Positions 19,182 to 28,766 of a DNA stretch of 64,000 nt are shown piece by piece. This stretch comes from Arenibacter palladensis (GTDB lineage Bacteria > Bacteroidota > Bacteroidia > Flavobacteriales > Flavobacteriaceae), in contig NZ_FQUX01000007.1 of assembly GCF_900129275.1 (NCBI RefSeq), positions 62,001 to 126,000 on the forward strand, read 5' to 3'. Each line of letters opens with the position of its first letter. Position 1 is the stretch's first letter. A program made the translations under genes and the position numbers. The notes below the pieces were generated by a model. The model was not told the origin of the DNA and searched no databases. It saw nothing but the letters and a program-made list of their open reading frames with translations.

Positions 19182-20948
19182 CTAATCTATTTTGGTCATC
19201 ACCACATAAAAAGGTTTGATATATTCGGCATTTTTACCGGTTGTGATGGGGGTCAATTTTGTTGCTCCCTTCTGTAGTTGAATATTTTTAATGTCTATTA
19301 TTCCGTCGGAAAGCTCATTATAGTCTCTTTTTAATTCCAAATCACCCACATATAAATTTAAATGGACTTCCGATACACTTTTCCTGCCCAAATTAATTCT
19401 AATATCGTAATTTCCGGCCTCTGCTGCCACTATTTCCCAGCCAGCTATATCTTGGTCCGTAGCTTCATTTCTCTCAAATACGGCATCGTTTAAGTTAAGT
19501 ACTGAGGGGTTTTCATGAACTGTTCCAACAATAGCTGGTTGTGCATTTACAAAATTGGGGGAACTGGTCATTTCATCAAACCAAATATCCATTTCATTTT
19601 TTAATTTTTGGGCCTCCAAAGTGTTGGTGCCAACTATATTATTTTGCTCATAAGGATCATCCAGAATGTTGAATAGTTCAAAGGCCTCTATTCCTGCTGT
19701 TTCTTCGCTATTACCAACTAGCTTATATTGCTCTTTTCTTATAGAGATATTATTATACTTTTCCGGACCGCCCCTTACCCAACTGCGTAAAATGGTACGA
19801 TTGTCCAATGTAGAATTTTCATTGGATAACAACGGGACGAGGCTTTTTCCGTCAATAATTCTATCGGATGGCAATTGACCATTGCATAGATCTGCAAGGG
19901 TAGGCAGTACATCATAATGGGCAGCAGGGGTTTTAATATCCCTGTCACCTTTAAACTTGGAAGGAAGCCTCCAGAAACTTGGAACCCTAACCCCACCTTC
20001 GTAAACAAACGACTTTCTACCCCGCATGCCTGCAGCATAACGATCATGTTGATGACCATTATCCGTCATAAATATGACCAAGGTATTGTCTTCCAACTTT
20101 AAATCTTCCAATTGCTGAAATAGCTTTTTTAGGTTGTCGTCTATATTGCTTACCATGGCATACACCTTTCTGGCATTTTCTTTCATCCGTTCGTCCATTT
20201 CCGGAAACGGTCTTCCGTCATTTTCAAAACCGGAGGAAGGATCAATGTCCTTATATCTGTCATAGTACTCCTGGGGTACCTGTAAAGGGGCGTGTGGCGC
20301 GTTGTAGGACAGGTATAAGAAAAATGGTTGTTCTTTGTTAGCCTCTACAAAGTCCATGGCTGCCTCTGTAAAAACATCGGTACAATAACCTTTACTTTGG
20401 AACATTTCCCCGTTTTTCCAAAGAATGGGGTCAAAATAGCTACGCTGTCCTTTTTTGGTATTGGGCCAGTCGCCTGGCTGGCCTATTCCTCCTGATAAAT
20501 GTCGCAGGGTGTAATCAAAGCCTTGGTCCTGTGGTCTGGAAGGATAGTTGTCCCCCAAGTGCCATTTGCCTACCATGCCAGTGGTATAACCAGCCTCCTT
20601 TAGCATTTCTGCTACGGTTATTTCTTCTGTGGCCATTATGGCTCCTCCTCTATAGGTGTCCCTGACCCCTGTCCTTAAAGAGTATCTACCGGTCATCAAT
20701 GAGGCACGTGTAGGCGCACAAACCGGGGATACTATAAATTGGTCAAAGCGTACACTTTCTTTTGCAAAACTATCCAGGGTAGGGGTTTGTACGTGTGGAT
20801 TACCATAATATCCCAAATCGCCAAAACCTTGGTCGTCCGTTACCACAATGATAACATTAGGTCTTTTTGTCTTATTGGAATCTTGTGAGCATCCTATTAA
20901 AATTAAATTAGCTAGTAGGACAAAAAGAATTTTTTTCAACTTTTTCAT
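19182..20948 (-). CDS. S1-family sulfatase, lipoprotein, C-A-P-T-R, with C-terminal beta-sandwich extension
   Basis: Lipobox Cys20 (L-I-G-C), T-D-D-Q metal motif near 37, formylglycine motif C-A-P-T-R at 77-81, G-K-W-H-L-G, Y-N-A-P-H-A-P and M-T-D-N-G-H. At 588 residues it is longer than the other sulfatases here. The last about 110 residues (from about 475) look like a small beta-rich accessory domain, perhaps sugar-binding. It is the last gene of the seven-gene minus-strand cluster, 65 bases after the GH36-like enzyme. Substrate unknown. Confidence 0.94.
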   Translation of the reverse strand: MKKLKKILFVLLANLILIGCSQDSNKTKRPNVIIVVTDDQGFGDLGYYGNPHVQTPTLDSFAKESVRFDQFIVSPVCAPTRASLMTGRYSLRTGVRDTYRGGAIMATEEITVAEMLKEAGYTTGMVGKWHLGDNYPSRPQDQGFDYTLRHLSGGIGQPGDWPNTKKGQRSYFDPILWKNGEMFQSKGYCTDVFTEAAMDFVEANKEQPFFLYLSYNAPHAPLQVPQEYYDRYKDIDPSSGFENDGRPFPEMDERMKENARKVYAMVSNIDDNLKKLFQQLEDLKLEDNTLVIFMTDNGHQHDRYAAGMRGRKSFVYEGGVRVPSFWRLPSKFKGDRDIKTPAAHYDVLPTLADLCNGQLPSDRIIDGKSLVPLLSNENSTLDNRTILRSWVRGGPEKYNNISIRKEQYKLVGNSEETAGIEAFELFNILDDPYEQNNIVGTNTLEAQKLKNEMDIWFDEMTSSPNFVNAQPAIVGTVHENPSVLNLNDAVFERNEATDQDIAGWEIVAAEAGNYDIRINLGRKSVSEVHLNLYVGDLELKRDYNELSDGIIDIKNIQLQKGATKLTPITTGKNAEYIKPFYVVMTKID

Positions 20949-21013
20949 TTGTGTGTGATTGATAGTATTGCTATGAAAAGGTAAAAGATGTCTTTTTTGA
21001 TCATTTTACGGGG

Positions 21014-23425
21014 CTACTTTTTATTTAAGGTTATTTTTACCTTTTCCCAAGGATTTGGATAGGCTGTTATCCATAATTCTGGATCAAAATTCAGGTTTTC
21101 ATTATCGTATCCCATTACAAAAACCTCTATTTCCTTTCCTATCATACTTTCGTCCAATGGGATGTAATAGGTGTAGTTCTTGTCTCGGCGGGAGGTCATA
21201 AATTCCCAATTATTGGCAGGGTAGGATGAAGCCCTATCCGGGGAGCCAATATATTTATCACCCATTTTGGCTGCTGCGTAGGCACCTTCTATACCATGTT
21301 GACCATTTAAAGCGACGGAGAGATAACTGCCCTCGGTTATTTCATCCAATACTATTTTGGACTTCCATACTTTTTGCGCTTTTTTCGTACTAGGATAGGC
21401 AAATAGGTTGGAGGCCTTCCATAAACTTCTATCCAATTTTTGTCCTTTGGCCCAACCTTCTATCTCTACGATTTGCTGGGGGAAAGTTTTAAATCTGAGA
21501 TAACGTACTTTTTTTCCTATGTTCACTTCGGATTGTTTGGCAGCCAAATATGTTAGTTCTTCCCAGTGTACTAAGTCGGTAGAGATTTCCACAAAATTAC
21601 CTTCCCCAACAAGTAAGGGCTGTAAGGCAAATTCATTGGGAACAGTGATTACGAGTTTGTCCAAATAGGTGATTTCTCCTAAATCCAATCTTAAAGTACC
21701 TCCTTCGATACGTGTATCCAATCGATATTTTTTTTGTGGCCAAAATCCGGTTTCCAAATTGCCATCAAATAAATTTTTGTCCCAAACTCCTCTATTCACA
21801 AAAGCCTCTTGATTAAAAAATGCATCGCGGGCAGCTTTCACCTCGGGAATGTTGGTTTCTCCCGATCGCAGCAGGGAGCGTACTTCCAAAGCATTGTTGT
21901 CGGCGGCAAATACAGTAGCTTCGTATAGGGTTTCCACATCTTCCGGAATAGCTATTTCTGAGAACGGATTTAGTTTACGATGAAAGTTTTGTTTTAATTC
22001 CTTTCCGGGAAATTTCAGTTTTAATTTTTTTCCTTTCAGTAATTGCTGCACACTTTTACCATTGATTTCCGCTGAGGCATATTGTTCCCCATTTAGGAGC
22101 TGTATGTTGGCTGTAGTTCCCGGCATTCCTAAAACTTCCATTTCAGTTGGGGCACCGGAAACATTTTTTATGGTTTGAAAGTTTGCCCCAGCTATAAGGG
22201 GAGCTTCGTATTCTTCTGTGGTGGCCAAAAACAGTCCAGATCTGAAGGGGAGGACATCTACAAGAATTGATTCGCCTTTGGAAAAAGTACCTATCAATTT
22301 TTCGGTAGGATGTAATTGAATCAGGGTTATATTCCCATCAGTATTAAGACCTATCTCTTCATTTAATTTTATGGAATATGTGGCCTTTTCCCAATTTAAA
22401 TTTCTAAGACTTAATATTTGGGTTTTACCATCCCCCCTTGAAACGGCATTGGGACCATAAGATTCACTTAGTACTTTTCCATCGACCAATATATCCCTGT
22501 ATTTTTTATGAAGGTTGTAGATATGGGCCAATTTAGAAAATTCATCGTCATTCAATAGCCAAGGATTTCCGTAAATTTCTGGAGAGAGAATTAAACTCCT
22601 GTTGAAGGATTGTAATATTAAATCATCTTCCCAATAATCCAAACAGGAGGAGATACAAACACCATGGTCTTCCGTTAGGCGCTGTAAGTCGGGAACAAGC
22701 CCTCTGGACATTGCCTGTGCTCTATGGTGTGGCGCTGTCATAGTATTTGCCATATGCACGTCTATATAGGTCTCATTGCCTCCCCATAAAAAAGTAGTGG
22801 CATAGGGTTTGGCTTTATCAAGACCCAGACGGTGGTTTAATAAAATTAAATCAGGACTATGCTCACGGGCTTCTTCCATCATAGTAATGAAGGCATCTTC
22901 TTTTTCCGGGCGCAAAGGCCCGCAAACTGCATCAAATTTGAACAGGGCAAAATCATAATCCCTACATAGTTTTACCATTTGATCTATTCGAGCCTTTTCT
23001 TCCTGCGGTGTATCCCCAAATCCGTCAGGTCCTCCCCAAACCCCTAATCGTATGTCCAAGTTTTTAGCTTGTGCGTAAATAGGGTCAAATCCATCAGGAA
23101 ATTGCTTTTTAAATCGATCCGAATAAATACTACCATAAAAGTTCTTGCCATCTATGGCCCCTGCATCCAAGGCATAAATGTCCAATTGCATCCCATATTC
23201 CTTTTTAAGCCAACCAAAAAATTCAAGATTGATCTTGGTATGTTCCGCCGTGGCACCTTCGTTGGTATTGTTGATCCAACTAAAATATTGTGCCTTTGAT
23301 GGGGTTCGCTCATCGGCACCCGCAGAGATATTGTTTTGGGCCATTAAGGTAAAAAATGGGAGAAACAATAAGCTGTATACAATGTACTTTTTAATGGAAG
23401 TATTATGTAATTTCATGGTAATCAT
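21014..23425 (-). CDS. Exported clan GH-D (GH36-like) glycosidase with discoidin-type domain
   Basis: Met4 (start 23416) opens a signal peptide ending L-M-A-Q. The TIM-barrel part (about 45-400) carries the L-F-K-F-D motif with Asp165, which matches the nucleophile strand of GH27/GH36 alpha-galactosidases. An acidic stretch D-Y-W-E-D-D is near 263, where the acid/base Asp could lie. The order of barrel motifs (A-L-D-A-G, L-G-V-W-G-G-P-D, I-L-L-N-H-R) is recognisable, but overall similarity to classical alpha-galactosidases is low. Residues about 545-690 resemble an F5/8 (discoidin) carbohydrate-binding domain. It likely removes alpha-linked galactose or a related sugar. It lies between GH78 and a sulfatase in the same operon. 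Confidence is moderate for the clan and low for the substrate. Confidence 0.7.
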   Translation of the reverse strand: MITMKLHNTSIKKYIVYSLLFLPFFTLMAQNNISAGADERTPSKAQYFSWINNTNEGATAEHTKINLEFFGWLKKEYGMQLDIYALDAGAIDGKNFYGSIYSDRFKKQFPDGFDPIYAQAKNLDIRLGVWGGPDGFGDTPQEEKARIDQMVKLCRDYDFALFKFDAVCGPLRPEKEDAFITMMEEAREHSPDLILLNHRLGLDKAKPYATTFLWGGNETYIDVHMANTMTAPHHRAQAMSRGLVPDLQRLTEDHGVCISSCLDYWEDDLILQSFNRSLILSPEIYGNPWLLNDDEFSKLAHIYNLHKKYRDILVDGKVLSESYGPNAVSRGDGKTQILSLRNLNWEKATYSIKLNEEIGLNTDGNITLIQLHPTEKLIGTFSKGESILVDVLPFRSGLFLATTEEYEAPLIAGANFQTIKNVSGAPTEMEVLGMPGTTANIQLLNGEQYASAEINGKSVQQLLKGKKLKLKFPGKELKQNFHRKLNPFSEIAIPEDVETLYEATVFAADNNALEVRSLLRSGETNIPEVKAARDAFFNQEAFVNRGVWDKNLFDGNLETGFWPQKKYRLDTRIEGGTLRLDLGEITYLDKLVITVPNEFALQPLLVGEGNFVEISTDLVHWEELTYLAAKQSEVNIGKKVRYLRFKTFPQQIVEIEGWAKGQKLDRSLWKASNLFAYPSTKKAQKVWKSKIVLDEITEGSYLSVALNGQHGIEGAYAAAKMGDKYIGSPDRASSYPANNWEFMTSRRDKNYTYYIPLDESMIGKEIEVFVMGYDNENLNFDPELWITAYPNPWEKVKITLNKK

Positions 23426-23499
23426 TGGTGTCTTAACTAATGTTAAAATACACTTCTTGGTTTTAAGAATTGTATTAAGGTAATAGCGTATTATGGTTA

Positions 23500-26049
23500 T
23501 TATTTTGTTGATACAACTATGGAATAAACCCCTTCATTAAGTTCGAACTTTCCTGTTTCCAGATTTTGTATGCTGTTGTTTTTAAGTGGTTCTCCATTTT
23601 TAGTGATACTTATTTCTTTGGATGCAACCTCCCTTAAATTAACCATCCCGATGCTGTTTTTGGGAATAGTCATCTCATAACGGTAGGTGCCCAGGGATTC
23701 TTTCATCCAATTGGATACAATGGTTCCGTAGGGCGACTCATATTTTGTATTCACAAACTCTAGGCCGGCAGGGGTAGAGGGGGATAGCACAAATTTTTTG
23801 AATCCTGGATTTTCAGGATCCGGTTGTATGCCCCCTAGCCAGCGGTAAAACCATTCGGAAACAGATCCGAACATAGGGTGGCTGTTGGAAAAAACACCAT
23901 CACTTTCCTTCCAGGTCTCCCAAATGGTGGTAGCTCCATTGTCTACCATAAAGCCCCAACCAGGATATATCTTACTATTCACCACCTTGTACACCTCCTC
24001 TGGCGATATGTTTTTGGAAATGGCCTCTAGGGCGTATTTGGTTCCGAAAATTCCAGTATTAAGATGACCATTGGGACCGCTGTACAAAGCTTTTTGTAGG
24101 GAGTCCTTGGCTGCTACAAGTTCATTTTTAGGTACAATGTTGTGATATAGCAAGGTGGAAAACAGGGTCTGGCGATTTATCTTCCCGTTTACCGGCTTAT
24201 CCCAGAATTCATTTTTGATAAGCGTTCTTAAGTGATCTGCAAGTTGGCCATATTTGGATTTGTTTTCTTTATCGTCCATCACTTCGGCAAAGGTTTCCAT
24301 TATTTCCGCACATTGTAGATAATGCGCAGTACCCGTTAGTTGTACTGGCACGGGTTCTAAGGATTCATGGTCGCTTAGGCCTTTGTTTACCATTCCTTCT
24401 GGATGTATTTTGGATACTTTTTCCATCCATTTAATATTCGTATTATAAAGTTCCTTTACAAAATCGGTGTCATTATAATAGAGATATAGATAATATTGTG
24501 TGGTAAGATATGCAGACTCCCAGCTAATACCGCAATATTGTACTCCCGCAAATGGGGCAGTATCCACAAAAGAGGAATCTTTCATGGCGTCTAACCAGTC
24601 GTATACGGTTTTACGGTAGATTCCTTTCATATCATAATTGTTGATATAGGATTCGCTAGTGGCATTTAAATCTCCCCCATAGCCGAATTTTTCCCTGGCA
24701 GCGCAATCGGATTGGACACTAACCAGGTTCGCCAAAAAGGTTCTTTCGGTAATCTCTTGAATTTTATTTAATAGTTCGGAAGAACTTGTAAAATCTCCAG
24801 CGTTTTCAACGTTGGTATGTATTGCGAGGCCTTGAATATCTGAAATTTCAGGAGCTTTGTTAAGACCTTTGATTTCCATATATCTATATACATGATAGGT
24901 AAATTCAGGTTCGAACCAGGCAGGGCTATCTTTTCCAATTACATATGTGTCCGTTTGCCACGCTATTTCCGGTGCTCCAGGTCCGCCAACGCCTTTTCTT
25001 TTTATTTGACCGATTACCGTGGTCATTGGGTTTAGGGTGCCATTCTCATAAATACGCTCCCCAAACCTGAACTTAATGGTGTCTCCTATTTTGCCTGATA
25101 GTTTAATTTTATAAGTCCCTGTAAAATTTACTCCCATGTCCACTATATGAACTCCATTTTCTGGAGAAGTAACGGCTACAGGGGTTATGGTCTTGGTAAC
25201 TTGTACAGGTGGAAAAAATGCCTTTTGTAAGTCACCGCCAGGGCTATTGCCTATAATTGCGGAACTCCAGGAAGTATCTGTAAAACCAGGGAGTTGCCAG
25301 CCTTTTATTTCCTGTCTTGCATCATAGACCGTACCCAAATAAACGCTGTTCCTAATTATTGGCCCGTAAGAATATTTCCATGAACTGTCTGTGATAATAC
25401 TTTGGCTGTCGCCATTTTGGTATTGCAATACAAGATTGGCGATAAACGTTGGCTTGCCTACACTAAGATCTTTCCTTAAATTTCTTCTGCCCCATTTCCT
25501 CAAAGGAAGTGGGTTGTAAAATCCGTTTCCTAAACTAACCCCTAGACTGTTGTTGCCTTTCTTGATCTGGGAGGTGATATCGTATTCCGCGTAGTAGGTT
25601 CTTTTGCTGTAGTCCGTCCAAGCTGGATCCAGTACGTTTTTACCTATGGGGGCACCATTGATGCTGCCTTTGTAGTAGCCAGCTGAGGTAATATAAAGAG
25701 TTGCCTTTTTAATTTTGCCTTGGGCTTTAAATTCCTTTCTAAAAATAGGAGCAGGGTGGTCAAGGTAGAAAAGGGAATCCTTTTTCGGCAGACTACGATT
25801 ATCCGTAATCCAAAGGGCATTGTCAAAATCCTTCGTGTTTAGTGATAAAAACTCATTTTCCTTAAGTTGGGGGCTGTTTTCGATTTCCTTATAATCCGTT
25901 GCAGCCAGCTCTCCACTATGTTCACTGTTTTGGTCGGAGGAATTGTAAAGGCCGAATAAGGCAATATGACAGCCTACCAAGATGGTTATCATTAGGATCA
26001 GGTTGTATCTAAGATCCTTGATTTTTGATTTTAGGTTGTTTTTGGTCAT
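23500..26049 (-). CDS. GH78 alpha-L-rhamnosidase, membrane-anchored
   Basis: The N-terminus has a hydrophobic segment with lipobox-like L-V-G-C (Cys27). The domain order is typical of GH78: N-terminal beta-sandwich with A-L-W-I-T (from about 78), rhamnosidase N domain with Y-Y-K-G-S-I-N-G, a beta domain, the (alpha/alpha)6 catalytic domain (about 420-750) and a C-terminal beta domain. In the catalytic motif D-C-A-A-R-E-K-F-G-Y-G-G-D, Asp448, Glu453 and Asp460 keep the +5/+12 spacing of known GH78 acids. The usual Pro-Thr after Asp-Cys is Ala-Ala. T-I-W-E-T-W supplies the later Glu. It removes terminal alpha-L-rhamnose. It lies between the SASA-GH27 fusion and the GH36-like gene with short gaps. 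Confidence 0.93.
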   Translation of the reverse strand: MTKNNLKSKIKDLRYNLILMITILVGCHIALFGLYNSSDQNSEHSGELAATDYKEIENSPQLKENEFLSLNTKDFDNALWITDNRSLPKKDSLFYLDHPAPIFRKEFKAQGKIKKATLYITSAGYYKGSINGAPIGKNVLDPAWTDYSKRTYYAEYDITSQIKKGNNSLGVSLGNGFYNPLPLRKWGRRNLRKDLSVGKPTFIANLVLQYQNGDSQSIITDSSWKYSYGPIIRNSVYLGTVYDARQEIKGWQLPGFTDTSWSSAIIGNSPGGDLQKAFFPPVQVTKTITPVAVTSPENGVHIVDMGVNFTGTYKIKLSGKIGDTIKFRFGERIYENGTLNPMTTVIGQIKRKGVGGPGAPEIAWQTDTYVIGKDSPAWFEPEFTYHVYRYMEIKGLNKAPEISDIQGLAIHTNVENAGDFTSSSELLNKIQEITERTFLANLVSVQSDCAAREKFGYGGDLNATSESYINNYDMKGIYRKTVYDWLDAMKDSSFVDTAPFAGVQYCGISWESAYLTTQYYLYLYYNDTDFVKELYNTNIKWMEKVSKIHPEGMVNKGLSDHESLEPVPVQLTGTAHYLQCAEIMETFAEVMDDKENKSKYGQLADHLRTLIKNEFWDKPVNGKINRQTLFSTLLYHNIVPKNELVAAKDSLQKALYSGPNGHLNTGIFGTKYALEAISKNISPEEVYKVVNSKIYPGWGFMVDNGATTIWETWKESDGVFSNSHPMFGSVSEWFYRWLGGIQPDPENPGFKKFVLSPSTPAGLEFVNTKYESPYGTIVSNWMKESLGTYRYEMTIPKNSIGMVNLREVASKEISITKNGEPLKNNSIQNLETGKFELNEGVYSIVVSTK

Positions 26050-26129
26050 AATATATTCAATAATAATTTTAGCTTATAAATTTCTATCTGGAAGGTTTAC
26101 CATCTAGGTGTACATGTGTTTCTAGTTGT

Positions 26130-28742
26130 TTATTCGGATATCACCTTGGCATCTCCCCAATTGCCAAATACCTTTTTTCCGGAAAAGTCCAGAAGAATAA
26201 AGTCGAGGCCACTTACGTCTATATCAATGTTAACTTTGCCTTTTTTAATATTGCCACTATCAAAAATGACACGGCCTCCAAATTTTTCCTCCACCATAAT
26301 TTGAAACCTGCCAGAGGCACCTTTTGGCGAGTTTTTGTCTAAGGAGACTACTGCCTGAAAACGTTGTGCTTTTCCGTTAAGCCTGTACATTACTTCCGAA
26401 TTGCTTTTTACTCCTAGTCCCTTTTCGTATTTCTTGCCACCAACTTTTAAGGGCTTTCCATGAAAATTTTTGTCCTCTACAGGAGCATTTCCTTTTTTTA
26501 GCATATAATAAATATCACTCAGGTAAGTAGTCCCTTCTTGGGTTACGGTGTATTTTTCTTCCGCTACGGGTGTTGGGCCGGCAACAGGGGTACTTCCAAT
26601 AGTTCCTATTTTAAGCAAAAGATGTTCGTGTTTTCCAAGATTCTTTGCGGTAAATGAACCATTAAATTTACCGAGGTCCTTTCCGAGCCAAAGGTCCCTT
26701 ACATTTTGTGGGCCAGATACCCCAATTTGATCCCACAGCACAGTGATATCCGATCTTTTTTCACCTTTATTGAGCATTAATACGGCAGTAGTTCCATCGG
26801 ATAATGGCTTGTTGTATATTTCAAGGCTATCCTTGTCATACACTTTAAACCCTTGGTGAGCCCTTGAATCTTGATTCACGGCGATTACTTCAGATGCCAA
26901 AAGGATGTTTTTAACCTCATCCGACATGGAGCGTAGATCGTTTCCTGCCATAATGGGAGCGGCCAAAATACTCCATAGACTAAAATGGGCCTTGTCTTCA
27001 ATAGTGCTTTTTAAATTGCCCACCTGAAGCATGTCCGGGTCGTTCCAACTATCTGGACCTGCAAATTGCCATAAACCTTTAAATGCTGGGTGAATCGCCC
27101 CGTTGCCACCAGAGGTTTCCGCACAGCGGTAAACAGATTGTATTCTGGGATAGATATCCATGGAGGTGCGCCAAAGTTGCCCATAATTTTTACCTCCCCA
27201 GGCCCAGGCTCCACTACCAAAATCTGAAATACTTAAAACCATAGGTCTTCCTGTTTTAAGGATGGCCTTATGATAAACATCCAAATCTTCCGTTGATAAT
27301 CTTCCATTTTTTCTAGCGAAACATGCATCCAATTTAATGTAATCTACGCCCCATTCTGCAAAGGAATCCATGTCCGTTTGTTCATGTTCAAAACTTCCTG
27401 GTAGGTTCTGACAGGTTAGATCTCCCCTACATTCATAAATACCGTACTTAAGACCTTTGCTGTGTATATAGTCTCCAATAGCCTTCATGCCTCCGGGAAA
27501 CTTTATGGAATCGGCAACCAATTGTCCCTTTTCGTTTCTTTCCGAAGCCATCCAGGCATCGTCCAAAACCAAATATTTATAACCAGCATCACGCATTCCG
27601 GAACTTACCATGATGTCTGCAATTTCCTTTATTTTGTTTTCATCGATCTCCTTTTCAAAGGCATTCCAGCTGTTCCAGCCCATAGGAGGGGTAGGGGTTA
27701 AATATTTACTATCATAGCTGGGGACATTTCTTATTTCCTGATGAATATTGGTGGCAGCTTGTTTTTTCTTTAGATCTATCATGGCCTGGCCCAAAGCCTC
27801 TCCTATAAGAAGGTAGGATTTTGCATTTCTATTCCAGTGATAAAATTGTTTTGATGGGGAATCTTCGGTCTCAATATAAAAATCCCTTGTATCAACAACC
27901 GATACATTATCCTTAAATTCCGGATAGTTCGTCATTGCCATTTGTGCATTCATTAGGGATATTGCCCTTGGGTCCTTGTCTGCCCATCCCTTCATGCCTG
28001 TGGTGGCAATTACAAAGGGTAAAGTAGGGGTTCCCAAATCTTTCCTTATGTCCTTTATGAAGTGTACTAAATTCTCTTCATAGTATTTGTTTGCCGTTTT
28101 GGTAACCCGATCGTTCCAGCCTTGATGCCAACCAAAGCCTGCAAGTTCATAACCTTCTCCCTGATAATCGGGAACATATTGCTGCAAATTGTCCAATACT
28201 TTGTGGACGGTAGATAGCATTTGCACATAATAGTATCCGGTGTCCTTGGGTTGGGAGGGGATACGGCTATATCCCGATTCACCGACTGCAGAGGGTGGAC
28301 GAAAATCCACGGCCAGACTCTTGCCGCCCCAAGACGTTTTTATAAGGAGTACTTTGTTTTCATAATGGTTTCCTGTAACATGGCCAAAGCCGAGTTCAGG
28401 CCCAATAGTGGTATCAAAACCACCATAACCTGCACTTAATTTTCCTGTTTTAATAGTATCGAATTTATCCCATGTAAAGATAAACACGTCATCCCTTTCT
28501 GACCATTCCCCATGTTCGTCCACCAAGTGTTGGTATATATCTTCCTTGTCATTGTTGATCAACCACCTCAGGTTGCCTTTAACACCTTTTTCCATCTCTC
28601 CGTGACCTTGCATATTGGATTGTCCGGCCAGTATAAAGACCTTAATTGGCTGATGGGCGTTAGATTTTAGGCCTAGGCATAGTGCCAGTATTAGTAGTAG
28701 CGGAAGTTTATTGATATAGTTGTTTTTTGATTGATTGATCAT
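26130..28742 (-). CDS. SASA esterase - GH27 alpha-galactosidase - NPCBM fusion protein
   Basis: Three domains in one exported chain. Residues about 33-325 are a SASA-type esterase with A-G-Q-S-N-M (Ser42) and Y-H-W-N (His302); the usual Q-G-E-S-D is replaced by H-Q-G-W-N-D. Residues about 345-720 are a GH27 alpha-galactosidase starting P-P-M-G-W-N-S-W. Its nucleophile is Asp472 in D-Y-I-K-L-D-A-C, its acid/base Asp529 in W-R-T-S-M-D, and W-N-D-P-D-M-L is present. Residues about 735-870 are an NPCBM-type module. The enzyme could remove an acyl group and an alpha-galactose (or alpha-N-acetylgalactosamine) from the same branch. It is 24 bases downstream of the triple-hydrolase gene. Domain calls are strong; specificities are inferred. 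Confidence 0.93.
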   Translation of the reverse strand: MINQSKNNYINKLPLLLILALCLGLKSNAHQPIKVFILAGQSNMQGHGEMEKGVKGNLRWLINNDKEDIYQHLVDEHGEWSERDDVFIFTWDKFDTIKTGKLSAGYGGFDTTIGPELGFGHVTGNHYENKVLLIKTSWGGKSLAVDFRPPSAVGESGYSRIPSQPKDTGYYYVQMLSTVHKVLDNLQQYVPDYQGEGYELAGFGWHQGWNDRVTKTANKYYEENLVHFIKDIRKDLGTPTLPFVIATTGMKGWADKDPRAISLMNAQMAMTNYPEFKDNVSVVDTRDFYIETEDSPSKQFYHWNRNAKSYLLIGEALGQAMIDLKKKQAATNIHQEIRNVPSYDSKYLTPTPPMGWNSWNAFEKEIDENKIKEIADIMVSSGMRDAGYKYLVLDDAWMASERNEKGQLVADSIKFPGGMKAIGDYIHSKGLKYGIYECRGDLTCQNLPGSFEHEQTDMDSFAEWGVDYIKLDACFARKNGRLSTEDLDVYHKAILKTGRPMVLSISDFGSGAWAWGGKNYGQLWRTSMDIYPRIQSVYRCAETSGGNGAIHPAFKGLWQFAGPDSWNDPDMLQVGNLKSTIEDKAHFSLWSILAAPIMAGNDLRSMSDEVKNILLASEVIAVNQDSRAHQGFKVYDKDSLEIYNKPLSDGTTAVLMLNKGEKRSDITVLWDQIGVSGPQNVRDLWLGKDLGKFNGSFTAKNLGKHEHLLLKIGTIGSTPVAGPTPVAEEKYTVTQEGTTYLSDIYYMLKKGNAPVEDKNFHGKPLKVGGKKYEKGLGVKSNSEVMYRLNGKAQRFQAVVSLDKNSPKGASGRFQIMVEEKFGGRVIFDSGNIKKGKVNIDIDVSGLDFILLDFSGKKVFGNWGDAKVISE

Positions 28743-28766
28743 TAGGTAATCTTAATATTAAGGGGT

